Part shown: positions 19,986 through 32,500 of the stretch, in pieces | How positions within the stretch are numbered: the stretch's first letter is position 1 | How the letters are laid out: each line of letters starts with the position of its first letter | From: Perkinsus chesapeaki | Lineage: Eukaryota > Perkinsozoa > Perkinsida > Perkinsidae | DNA length: 64,000 nucleotides | Reading direction: 5' to 3' | NCBI GenBank assembly: GCA_013115145.1 | Contig: JAAPAO010000009.1 | Span: 62,001-126,000 of the forward strand | The notes under the pieces: model-generated | What the model was told of the DNA's origin: nothing | The model's input: only the letters and a program-made list of their open reading frames with translations | Databases searched by the model: none | Position numbers and translations under genes: made by a program

Positions 19986-21440
19986 GATAAAGGCGTGTTA
20001 GCAGCAACGCGATGAGAGTTAGTCTTTGGAAGGACAATCTGGAAAAGGGGACATAGCGTTGCACAATTGTGACAATGGAGCGCATTTGGAGGTACATCGC
20101 TCAAGCCGAGTATCTCGATAACAGAACAGTGCCCAGGACACCGGGGCTTTTGATTCTGCAGCCAAAGGACATCCAAAGGAGCGTAGACTAGAAACGCTAA
20201 GATTATAAGAGAGCTTGTTCCAGCCGATTTCTAGCTGACGCAAACGACATTTTCTCGAGTTACATTTTCAAACATCAGCATTGAAGGATTTTCAGCTTGG
20301 AGAATGGGTTAGCAAATACAACACGGTCATGCGACCTTTGCGGCTGAGCTCTCAGGGCGGGGCGGGACTTCATAACACGCTCGCTGCCAGCGAGTCGCTG
20401 GTCTCATCTATCGAGGAAAACTAGCTGACTGGACTATCCAGCTAGTTCTTGACAATCGGGAAGCTCGGGATCGAAGAGCATTACCGGCACCCCAAAACTG
20501 CATGCTTTGACTACTCTATCGGCTAGCCACTTCACGATAACTAGCGAGAAATTCAGTGCTCTTGGCAGAACTACTCATTTCAACCAAAGAGGTCGCCCCC
20601 TTGGCCGAAGAAAACGACGTGTATGAATCATCCACACGTTGGTTAGATGCGTCTGATAGAAATGAGTATCATAGTCAGACTCTTATATTATTAAATTAAT
20701 TCTCATAGGCGTGTGTTCCCGAAAATGCGGAACCCAAAACGTTAGTGCTGCACCAGGCAAGCATTTCGAACATGAGCCCAGAACGACAGAAAAAGCCATG
20801 TCCGCAATTCATCTTATACGCGACCGACCGCTCGTAAAAGCTGCGCCTGCCACAGTACATCGCGGTACCCAAAGCAGGTAACCGCCCACCAAGGGTACTA
20901 TAAGGTGTAATTTATACTGTTTAGCTTATGCGCTCGGTCCCATCATCCAATGTTACTAGGAAATCACAATCCCCCGTATTGACAAACTCTCATCAACACA
21001 CAGATGATACAAGGAACATACCCAGCGTTTGGATAGGGAGGCAGAATTCCACACAAATAGTTCAGAAGGAAACGAATGTACAATTGGTCGCATCCGTATC
21101 ACACGAAAAAATACAAGGAAGCAACACTGCCGTCTAGAACAAGCCATAACAGTTAAACAACATCATTGCTAAGTAGTTGCTACTACCCAGACCGGACTTG
21201 GGGTAACCAAACACCGGAGAGGAATAGGATACCCTGTTAGCTTACTTCAAACAAGATTCTTCTGAGCTTGTTAGAAGGGCAACAATGATTAGTTTAATGA
21301 TAAGGCTCATACTTTACATATATTTATGAAGTAGAAATGAACTACTGGTATGTGAAGGAACGGCTAGAATGACGGAGCACGAGTAATAGCATCAGTCAGC
21401 AGCAGCAGAAGTAACAGAGAAAGTACAGGAACCGATACTT
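19986..21440. other. Long intergenic region
   Basis: About 1.45 kb without a credible gene. Scattered open frames below 75 codons only. No inverted terminal repeats or recognisable mobile element were seen. It must contain the promoter of paralogue 2. Confidence 0.4.
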
Positions 21441-22130
21441 TTAAAGAACGTTACTGAGAGCAATAGCTCCGACTGCTGCGCCCCCGGCAACTGAGACAGC
21501 TGTTCTAACAGCGTTCGAAGTTGCAGGAACAACCGGAGGCGGGGCAGGAGGCTGCGTGGTGCCAGTAGCACCTTCATATTGGCATTGGGCAGCAGGGGAC
21601 CATCCATCAGGCATCTGATCGGGATAGTAATGTCTCAATGTCTCCGTCTGATAGTCAGCACAATAGCACTTCTTAAGACCACCGTGGCATACACGACCGC
21701 TATCAGGCTCCCACACAAGGCAGTATCCACCAGGCTCGGCCTGAGAGCAGTAATCCTCCCAACAATCCATCAACTTAACGGGGTCAGGCGTGATGCACGT
21801 GTTATTGCCAGGGTTGAACTGGTAATCGAGACACCAACCGGTGGGGCAGGCAGGAACTTCACCAGCAGGAACGGGGGTGGTACCAGTTTCGGTACCATTG
21901 GTGCTGCCACCACTAGTGCTGTTAGAAGGAAGGGACGTGGGACCACTGGGGGAACCGGCCGAGGGGCTTGTAGTCGCAACAGGACTAGAAGGCATGGAGG
22001 GCTCGGTTTGACCAGAGGTTGTAGACGCAAGAACAGAACTGGCTGGGGCATTGCTGCCGGTATCAGCCAGAACCCCAGAAAGGGCAACCAAAGATGCGGC
22101 GCTAACAGCAAGAGGTGTGAAGAAGCGCAT
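21441..22130 (-). CDS. Secreted Cys-rich protein, paralogue 3 (GPI-type)
   Basis: A single exon of 229 codons from ATG 22130; the frame extends upstream but the ATG followed by a signal peptide (MRFFTPLAVSAASLVALSG) is chosen. A long Ser/Thr/Pro region (residues about 25-95), then CPTGWCLDYQFNPGN, CITPDPVKLMDCWEDYC, GGYCLVWEPDSGRVCHGG, KKCYCADY and AQCQYEG. The C-terminus, after a PPAPPPVVPATS spacer, is hydrophobic (SVAGGAAVGAIALSNVL), the classical GPI-signal pattern. It is closer to paralogue 1 than to paralogue 2 in the Cys domain and C-terminus. Confidence 0.8.
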   Translation of the reverse strand: MRFFTPLAVSAASLVALSGVLADTGSNAPASSVLASTTSGQTEPSMPSSPVATTSPSAGSPSGPTSLPSNSTSGGSTNGTETGTTPVPAGEVPACPTGWCLDYQFNPGNNTCITPDPVKLMDCWEDYCSQAEPGGYCLVWEPDSGRVCHGGLKKCYCADYQTETLRHYYPDQMPDGWSPAAQCQYEGATGTTQPPAPPPVVPATSNAVRTAVSVAGGAAVGAIALSNVL

Positions 22131-22427
22131 TGTATTTAAAGAGGAAGAAGAAACAGTAACTAGAGGGAACGATAAGGGAACGTAAGTTTCTGTCTCCAGA
22201 GCACAATAAATAAATTTTCTGGATATTTTAGCTAAGGCCGCGCAACTGCTAGCACGCAAACGCACCGTCCCGCTACCCATTGAGTTGAACCACGATACGG
22301 AACGCTCATAAAGCATTTCTCACTCGACACAACTCTGAGGCATTGGTAGTAAGAACGTATAATGCTGGTAGAGAAACGTTGGACAGTGGAGGGGGTGTCC
22401 GGTAGGGTACAAGGCGAAGAACTGAGC

Positions 22428-25400
22428 TTAGACCCACATTTGAACGCGACCGTCTCCCAGTGTGAGGACCACCCAAGGCTGGTGAGGGTGCCACGAGCAG
22501 GAGAGGACACGACCACCGTCCTTAGGGCGAAGCTTCTTCACTGGAACCACAAGGGGGTTCGACATCGCATCATTGTACCTGACATTACACAACTAAAGGA
22601 GACAGACTTCACCACAACCGCGACACAAAGCGGCGTAAATCACAAGTTTGTGTGATTGGAAATCGAACCAGCAAGCGAGGTTGGCGGTCCAGATGAAGAG
22701 CATGAGTTGCTAGGGTCGTACACTTTAGTATGGAAGACATGCGCGCTGCCATCATCGGAACACGTCGCCATAAGGGGCAGTCGTCCGGCAGCCAGCGGGT
22801 GGAACTCGACATCGCGAACTACACGTTTATGGTATCTGAGGAACAAGCACTGAGCACCCTGCATTGGGAAGCAGTAGCCCTAGTAGTGATCGTGAGCGAA
22901 TTAGTAAGCTATAAACCGAATACTAACTCCGGTAGCAAACCCGTCAACACAGATTTCAAGGGGCCGGCGCAGCCCACGGCTGGGAGCCCTCGGGCCGCCC
23001 AAGGGCTCTTTACGAGCCGGTTGTAAGCGCCACAGGGGGTGCCCCTCTCACCTCCACGTCTTCCAAGGTTTGTTGCCAAGCTCATTATCAAACCAACAGA
23101 GTCGTCTATCCTGACTGACGATGGTGAGATGCTCACCAGTGCCAGGGAAGACCGAAATGGCCATGATGTGCTGAGCACCCGATACGTAGGTACGGACCAG
23201 TGATTGGGCCTTTAGGTCATACAAGCGCACCTGACAATCAAAATGAACCGCGAAGCAACTCGATTCATCAAATGCTTCTTCAGTGCTGGCACGCCTGCGC
23301 AGCGAACGAATTTGCAGCACGCGTGCGCATATCAGGGCAGCCGATCGCGAGGATACTTACGTTCTTCTGTGTGCAAATATAAAACTGAGGCTTCCTAGGG
23401 TGGAAGGCTGATGCCTGAATCTTGCCACCCTTGGACTTGCTGAATGGCCGTATTGTCTTTTGTGATCTCAGGTTGTGAATAACGCATTGGGACCGAACTT
23501 GAACCGCGTTGGGGGCGACGTGGGAGAGGTACCAGCCTGAAACAACAACAACAACAACCTGCCATCCCCCTAAACCACCCCAACTCCGCCACCTCTAGGA
23601 TGCCACGTCAACTTCGTGATATCCGCCCGCTCATCTGCCTTGATAACAAGTCCCTCGAAACCTGGCGCGTCACTTAGTGGCGTCCAGTCCCTAAGCAACA
23701 CGGATCTTATAGCCGCACATGCCTGAGAGTAGCCTACCCTCCCTCTACGGGCTCCAGGATGTCGATACTGCCGGCGGTTCGTTTCACTCCAGGGGCGCCT
23801 TCCTCATCATCACTGTCATCACCTTCGTCATCAGAGTCCTCCTCAACTGCTGCCTCGGTGGCCTTGACGCACTGTGGCCTGGAGGAATCATCTATACGGT
23901 GATACGGGGCACTCTTCAGTTACCGAAGTAGCTCCACAGTGCCATTGTCGGTACCCACAGCAATTATATCAGCGTACTTGGGATGCCAGGCTACACATAG
24001 CGGAGCGACGTCCACTTCAATTTCAACCACTGAACAAAGAAGGCTATTAAACTCCTTATCCCGGAGATTCCTGAATTCAGACCGAGAGGTTTCATCTACG
24101 TGGGAGCGCCCTTTTCTACCTACACGAGATAACCTATAAGGAAAGTAACGTTCGTTTTCGGAGTAGGTATCGTTCTGTTGGTCATCCAGCAATCACCGTT
24201 ACTACATTCCCCTTCCTCATTCTTTTGCTTCACCATTGCCTTAGTTGGTGCTCGGTGTATCAGGCAGCACCCACTCGATGTGTCCCAGATCCTCAGACCA
24301 TCAGCCGCACATGTAGCCAGCAGCTCACCGCTAAAATTCCAAGAGTAAACCGGTAAACCATCTCGCAGGCTTACGTCACGTTAAAGCTACTATCGGTGAC
24401 TTTCTCATGATGGCCCTTGAAGTCCACGCCCACAGTGGTAGGGAAGGGACGGAGATCCGAAGGGGAAGGTAGCTGGGGCAGCAAGGACAGAGGATCTGGC
24501 AACGACACAGCCTTGGTCAGCAGGATCCTATAAGCTGGATACTTACCAACGTTCATCTTCTTCTTGACGACCCTAGGGCAAAGATAGAGGTCCAGACAAC
24601 GCTCAAAGCGCTCTTTGAGGAAATCCCTGTAGAAGGGGACGTGGCGAAGACAAGAGAACTTCTCCGGCATGTAGTTCTGTTTTCTTATACTGTCATCGCC
24701 GGCTTCCCATTCAGCCTTCTCCGCCTACAAGTCCAATTAGAGACCACCTACCCCATCGACGCCCCTACATCATCGAAAAGGTACTCCTCGGGCGGGTTGT
24801 AGCTCTCGCTGTGAGTCGGCAAGGCCTGCTTGGGCGCTGGAATCGGTGCTGGTCCTACCGATTCGGAATTACCGCACAAAGTACCAGGACAGACCTACCC
24901 TTCAGTTTGCGGCCTTCACCTTCCTCGTCCTCATCGCGCCATGCGTCAAAGACTTCCTAGCAAACGAAAATCACCGAAAAGCCGCAGCAGCGGGCAGAGC
25001 TCTACCTCCTTCTTGGGCTTCTCCTCACCCTTGGGCTTGATAATGCCAGCTCTGATGAGCTTGATCAACCTCTTAACCTTCCGGGCCTCATCCTGGTCCG
25101 GCATGAAGGACTTCTTGGAGGGATATCGGGTGCGAAGAGGATGGATTTTATCTTCCAACCGATCTTCATATTCGACCTGATAAGTGCACTGTGAAGTACT
25201 GGTAGCAGTTAACTGGCCTAATTATGAACCCAATAGGGACCTAGATAACGGCGAATTGCTTGGGAATGGGTTCAGTAATATCGGATCATACTACTCAAGT
25301 ATGTGTTGATGATACAAACTATTACAACGTACAACGGCTAGTACTTTGCGTTTACGATATACATAGTAAGCTGCAAACAGCGGTGATAAGAAACTCTTTG

Positions 25401-26404
25401 CCTACCTGGAACTCCTCATCTTCCTCACCATCACCACGGCCAGTCGGGTAAAGCCCCTTTCGTATACGCCTGAGAAAGGTAGTCAGCCACATAGCTCCAT
25501 AGCAGTTGTTTTACTGTATTATCCTGAGGTCGCTATCAGTAAGCTTAATCTCCCTATCATTCTCAACATCGGTGATAGTCCGCCAGGCATCAGGATCCTC
25601 AGCCTACAAGCACCCAGATGACTCCAACCCTCCTCTTAGGATCCCAGTATTACTGCTCTGAGAAGAGTATCTATCTCCGAAGTCTTCACAGTGCGAGCGA
25701 TCTTCTTCCCGGATATATCGTAGCCGATATGGTCGTGGTTGTCCAGGTACCATTTCAACGGCACTTTACCGATACGATTCCGAGTGTACCTGGTGCTCTG
25801 TGAACTCGGTCATACCGTGCTCCCCACTTACTCATCCTCAGAATCATCTGAGTCGTAGTCTTCTTCATCGCTTTCCGAGGACCCTTCTCCCCTGAAGCCA
25901 TGATCTTGCACAACAAGAGTCTAACCACGTCAGATGCACAAGACAGATTCCGATTAGCCTATTCGTTTCCTAACGATTATCCCCAAAGTTCTAAAGGACC
26001 CTAAGCCCAGCATAGATATCAGGAGTAGCGGCCATATATGTAAAATAATAATAGCGCCACTGTTTCAGTGGAAGCAAATGGAAGCAACTAATCGCGTATG
26101 AAGGTGACCCGAAGCCGCACCACTGAGAATCTTCCTCTATATTATAGCATCACATACCGCATCGCTCCATACAGTACATTATTAGACATTCAAGTGTCCT
26201 ATGGTACCCAGTGTACTACTCTTCATCGCCACTAGCAAGAGTACTGGCGTTTTCAGCGTCCTCATCCTCGCCGATTTCAAATCCAGATATCTCCTTGGAA
26301 TCACCCAAGTCCCCCAACGCTTCATCTTCTTCTCGAACAGGCTTCTCAGCCGGAGCGGCTCCATCGTCAGAGACGACGTGACGGGTCTTCTTGGCGGAAG
26401 GCAT
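22428..26404 (-). CDS. BOP1: BOP1/Erb1 ribosome biogenesis protein
   Basis: A multi-exon minus-strand gene starting at ATG 26404 ([15 protein letters not shown]) with an acidic N-terminus ([12 protein letters not shown]; then [17 protein letters not shown] near 25860). The BOP1 N-terminal domain follows: [20 protein letters not shown] at about 25770, [20 protein letters not shown] at 25590-25520, [20 protein letters not shown] with [15 protein letters not shown] at 25150-25060, and [20 protein letters not shown] with [10 protein letters not shown] at 24665-24560. WD40 blades continue to the stop at 22428-22430: LCWFDN near 23070, [15 protein letters not shown] with [12 protein letters not shown] near 22830-22740, and [20 protein letters not shown] at the end. 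BOP1 works with PES1 and WDR12 in the nucleolus in 27S pre-rRNA processing and 60S assembly. It shares a short divergent promoter with the flippase gene. Confidence 0.9.
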
Positions 26405-26536
26405 GAAGCTAACCACTGTAAAGAGAGGCCTGTTGTGGGTTAGTGACGGAGTGAAGAGCGATAACGATTATACTAAACTGCGCGAAAAAGTCCGATGACG
26501 GAGGGCTTCGCATAATCGCCCTAAATACGGCCCGAT
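26405..26536. promoter_or_regulatory. Divergent promoter, BOP1 / P4-ATPase
   Basis: Only 132 bp lie between the BOP1 ATG (26404, minus) and the first flippase ATG (26537, plus). It must hold both transcription starts. It contains CTGCGCGAAAAAG near 26476, an E2F-like word. No TATA box is evident. Confidence 0.5.
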
Positions 26537-29500
26537 ATGCCCAAAACCACTCTGTTGCCCTTTAGACTACTTCCGGCCCCTTTCTATACTATGGATCCTG
26601 ATGTGGGAGGCGACGAAGTGAAGCCGAAAGTATCTTACGTTGATGTGGCCACGGGAAACAGGACTGTTTACGCTAAGGCCGAGGAGGAAGCGAATCTTGA
26701 CTTTCCAGCGAATAAAGTCAGAAATTCCAAGTAGTAACTCGGGTCAACCTAAGAGGTCTTGGCTCGGCGTATCTTCTTGGATACCTGGAAGGTCGATTGG
26801 GATGCCTCTTGGACAGGTACCGTTGGTGGAATTTCCTTCCTACCGCGTTGTTCCGGCAATTCCGGCAACCCATCAACCTTTACTTTCTGATAATCATTAT
26901 CTTGAGGAGCATACCCAGCATAAGCTCCCTGAAACCAGTCTCAGACGCTATGGCCCTGTTTTTCGTAAGGTGCATGCTTCAACCTAAGATACTTTTGCGC
27001 GCTAGGTGGTCTTCGTCTCTATACTTCGGGAAGGTCTCGAGGACTGGAATACTCATCAGGAAGACAAAAGAATCAATAGCACTACTTGCTATGCTAGGCG
27101 CCGAGCGGGTAATTCAGCTGGACATATCTTGGGTTGAAGCGCTTGCCCAGGTCCCGATGGTGAAGATTCTTGGCGAGAAATCAAATGGATGGATGTGCAG
27201 GTACTTGGGTTACCCATGCATCGAATCCTAGGTCGATTCAACCGGCAGTCACAAAGGGTTTCGAAATCATGCAATGTGATTTTCGAACGGGACGTTGCCT
27301 GAAGAGGAGACCTGTTGAGACCATGATTGCTGCACGTATCTTAGGTCGGAGATGTCCTCCTTGTGTACTGTAACGATGCTATTCCCGCCGATATGGTGGT
27401 CTTTGGTAGCAGCCGAGGTGGCGAGCTTCATGTGAGCTTCAAGGAAAGATTCCCCTCCGAGTGTCCGGGCAGATACAAACAGCATCGCTAGACGGAGAGA
27501 CTACTTTGAAATCCAAGTTCTCTCCCTCAGTTGGTAACGAGTCTCACGATAGGATCCGGAGGTGGGAAGTCCCCGAGAGTCGTCCATCGCAGGGAACCGG
27601 TCAGACACACCACGACGACATTCGCGGAGCCGCCATCACCTTCTTTGAACGGCAAGCTGGATAACGGTGCCTTTGTTACCTGTGGGAGGCCTATTGGCAA
27701 TTTGGATCTCTTCCATGGAGTACTCAGGCTACATGAGGATGGAGCTCCGGTAGTAGGGTCATAGTTTGAGCAACGCAAACGTACGGTGGACTGCAGCACT
27801 AACCTTTCCAGCGGGCTTCTTGCAACTCAAACTTCGATAATTTGCACTTGGGGACTCGAGCCGCGCGCCGCTAGCGAGCTATACAGTGTAGGCAGGCCGC
27901 AACGCGGGAAATCCTCACGTGAACTTTATGCTTTTGGAGAGCAATTGCTCGCCACTATCCGGCGTATGGGTATCACTGAGGTCTTTTGAAGGATGACTAA
28001 CGTGGTGATCACAATTATCCGAGTCACCTGTGAAGGCCTGATTCACTTGTCAAGAATGAGCCGGAACGCTAAGGCCGAGACCCAACGTACGGTCCACAGC
28101 TGATACATAATACGCAGCGGATTACGTGAATCACTTAATGCTTTTGTTCCCTCGCCTGGGATGAATGAGAGTAATGAGGAAGCTTTTATTATCAGGTACC
28201 TTTAACTGCAGAGAACTTCGTCCCTCGAGACGCTATATTGAAGAATGCTGAGTGGATCTACGGCATGGCTGTGTACGCCGTGCTCTATTTTACGCCAAGG
28301 ACATCATCCTTCCGTGCCTCAGTTACACAGGCCCAGACACGAAAGTGATGGTAGGGCAGAACACGCCGCCAGTGAAGGTCAGTAAGGTCCAGAGGAAGCT
28401 AGTTCAAATGGTGGGCTTCAGTCTCGTGGCTTACAGGTGCTTACAGGACTTGCTTTCAGGTTCTGATAATCTTGTGCATTCAAGTTGTTATGTGTTTGAG
28501 TATGGGTATTGGTAATGCCTCCTCGGCTCTTGCGAGATCTTCGTCAGCGGTGCCGTGGTACATTGTGGGATACTCATCAGTATCGGGGGTAATAGTAACA
28601 GGGAGGTGTTACGTTGCTAAAACCTTGGGCTGGTTTTATCGATTCACCAGGGATATTTGGGCTGCAGTCTGGTTCACTGGATAGATACGTGTTTAGTAAC
28701 ATCCAAGTGCACTCGACCTATGGATCCATATTATAGCCACTAGTTATACCATTTGTAGCATTCTGATTCTGGTATTCTAACTCACACAATTTCTCGCGTG
28801 CGAATGATCCTCTATTTGAATGTAAGCAGTTGAAAGCGTGGTCTCAGCCCTAGTTGATTTCACAGTAGCGAATCGACAAAACCGAGGCAGTCTGGCGCTA
28901 CTACTGAAGGACTGCATGCCTGTGTTGTTACCTCAGGGCATAGATTTCATAATAACAGTGGTATCATATATACCTATACTGCAGTCCTTGGTACCACTGG
29001 CATTGATGGTCACATTGGAGATGGTCAGGCTTATGCAGAGCTACTTCATAGAGTAATAAGGCTGACTGAGACTTTTCCTGGGTTGACGCTACTTGGGAGC
29101 CTACGAGCTGGGCAACGGGAAGTGTGAAAGTTGGACGATCTTCTTTTGATCAATGAGGAATGAGTTGTTCTGGACTTTGCACCTTTCACTGGGACCTTGA
29201 GCAGCTATAATAATGCGCTGTATAGGTACGATACCAGGATGCGATATGAGGACCAGCGCGCAGTGTGCCGTACTACTACTATTAATGAGGACCTTGGTCA
29301 AGTTGGTTATATCTTTTCTGATAAGACTGGGACACTTACGGCCAACGAGCTTCGCTTGAGGGCTATCACTGTGGGGCATGTCCATTACGGAGGCCCAGTA
29401 GGGTCACCTGATGGACTAGAGGAACAAGGTGATAATCACCAGAGTGGCAGTGAAGGGTTTGATGGCCTTGGGGATGGCGAGGAGGAGTATGAAGGTAGTA

Positions 29501-32500
29501 CAGCAGTGGGGTACTGATTGCAGTGTGACTCTTAAAATGATATCGTATGAGGACGGATATCTTTTACCTGTCTTTGCGATAAAACATTCGTCCTCTTGGG
29601 AGGCATCATGCGCATGGGGGAATGTAGGGTCTGGAGTTTACATTGTCAGGAGCCCCATCGCCAGCTACATTCGACCGTTCGCTGTTCATGAAGCATCTTA
29701 GAGGGGCAGCAACCGACAGTAGTGTAGCTCTTGAAGTTGGAGCAGGCGTTAAGATATCATCACAGAAGGATGTACTGCATCATTTTGCAAGTCTTATGGC
29801 AACCTGTCACTCCGTCACTCCTGAGTAAGTATAACCTCGAAGGTATCCAACACTGTTATTGACTATGTGACTGTTCGCTGATTGGTAATGCAAAGGTAAC
29901 GCAATATATTGTCTCCAGCGTACATGTAGAATAATTCGTCCTTATATCTCTTTTTTTACTTCCTTGTTGGATACTGTTCTAAGCAGTTTGTCTTGCGAAG
30001 GGAGGGAGGCGTTTGAAATCTCATGTCCATTTGTTGTCAGTTTTGGTACGACAGCTGCAGCCCTGAGCGCTAAGTTGAGCATGAAAGTGGCCCATAATCA
30101 ATCTCACCGGGCCTCTGTAGTGGCAAAAATGTCGGATGGCTGGCGGCCTAAGTATGCAGGGGAAAGTCCTGACGAGTGCTGCTTGGTGGAGGCCGCAGCA
30201 GTGTGTCTAGGGTGAGCTCGGGCTACTGTGTTGGGAAGTTCCCAATGGGAACTGTTATTTGTATTATACTGTATTTGATATGAAGGAGTGTTATGGGGAT
30301 CTCGTACAGGCACAAGTTGATCCAGAGAGACCAGTCAGATCTGCTGGTAGATCTGGAAGTAAGCAGCAGTGAAGGCCCACAGAAGTGGCGAGTGGAGGGT
30401 GTGATACCGTTTACTAATGAGAGAAAGAGAAGTACGGTCATTATTAAGCCACCAGATATTCAAGATGTAATACCACGGTTCGGTGATCGCTGTATTCACG
30501 GTATTGTTAAGGTACTTTACATCTACACTAAAGGAGCCGATGATGTTATGCTTACTCGACTGAGCTCCGAGCCTAGCTGCCAGGAGGTCACTGATTCGCT
30601 TGTGGAGGCTGTGAATAGGTATGAAGAAAGAGCTTGGATAAAGCGAGATATTGGTTCGGCAGATACAGCCATGAGGGATTTCGAACACTCATATTTGCCA
30701 TGAAGGCGATTACGCGATCAGAATGGGAGGAATATAAAGACAAGGTAAGCGTCGGAAAATTCATCAGCCAACTCAAACGATTTGCGGTGGAGGGGCCCTG
30801 AATGAGCCAGCCACTCGTATCTGGTGACTATATTTATTACTGTCACTATTTTACTGACCCTAGTAATGGCCCCCGTCAATGGAAAGGATGTCAAACGGTA
30901 CACAGTCGATCTATGAGAAGACTATCTGTACCTCATTCGCATCTAATAGAGTGAATACAGCGCTAATATTTCAATATTAGCTCATGCGATAGATCCCAAA
31001 GCGCTCCTAACTTAGGAGTCCGCAGGATCCGTAAAGCCAAACTCTGAAACTCTGAGAACTCGGCCGCGAGGGAACTGGTAACCTCCTCCGGTAACAAAAA
31101 TACCGAAAACCCTCAACAAGTGTGTGGTACCTTGGGAATAGGTCAGTGGAATGTCCGTTCTTTTCGGAGTTCGGGCAGGACACTGGACCTAAATGCCTGA
31201 TTGTAATCATCTGTCACAATCCGACGGTCCAACTTCTGTGTCAGGAAGCGGAATAAAAATGGTATTGAATCTATCGGATAACTGCTATCCCATTAGCTTC
31301 TCTCAAAGTGGCGCATCTGTAGCCTTGTAGACTACAAGGGTGAACTACAAGTTGGATGCAGTGTAGTTCAACTATATGCCGGGCCGGTACTACCGCTTAT
31401 TGACTCGGATATGTTCAACGAATTCGAGTTCCGTGCTATGAATCCACCCTTGGTGAACACGGTTTAGGTCGTTCCCGAGATCTGGTACAAGTTGGAACCA
31501 GACTTAAGGTTGTTCATCTACACTGGCTCCACAAAATTTTCGGGCACTGGTGTGGTGGATGAGAGAACCATTTTTGTGAAATTTTCTGCAATTTCCAGGG
31601 AAGAACTCCATCCGATTACCTGATGGCAGACAATGGTATTCTACCGTTGGTAGACCCTCAACCCACGAATAAATACAATTGTCTATGTATATGAAATAAG
31701 GATATTAAGTCATACTGCTAATATCCGATGATCTTCAATAATGACCTTTAAGCAAAGTCGTTTCTACGATCAGCGAACGCCGGTTACACATTTTCGTCAA
31801 TTCATCGCAGCATTCACTTGAATGCGTCTATCGCCACTTCGAAAAATAAAATTGGCAAGTTTATTGTTGGATAATGTCCAATGGACGTGTGTCATTCTAC
31901 TTGAGCGACTCAACCTATCAGTAAATCATTCGTTACGCCTTAGTTGAACACGGCTGCCTTGATGGAACCGGGTGTGGATAAGGACGAGCGCTTGGCCAGC
32001 ATCCATGCTGAGCTAGAGTCTGGTCTTGCACCCCTAGGGTGCACTGGAATGGAAGATCGACTTCAGGATCATGTAGCGGTTGTCCCAGCTTCATGACTTC
32101 CATTACTGTCTTAGGTACCCGAAGCCATCATCCGATTGAAGTCGGCAGGCATCCGGGTATGTATGATAACTGGTGACAAGCTAGGCACTGCTGTGGAGAT
32201 CGCAAAGACGTGCGGTCTGATCCACGAATCGGCCGAGGTTTCCGACGAAAGCGTCTCACTCGGATCGAAGGCGGCCATGCAGCAGGCTCTAATAGTGTTC
32301 AATTGTGAGGATCCTGTTGGGTCTTGTGAGGCTTTGAAGCGAGCTTCTGAGGAGCTTGTAAGCACTAGTGCGGCGCCTGTGTTGAAAGCCTGGCCTGCAG
32401 GCGCGAGTGAAAGAAGTTGAACAATCGGGAAGTGATATCTACTTCTCCGTAGTCATCAGTGGAAGAAGCTTGGAACATGCGCTGGACCAGGCGTATAGTG

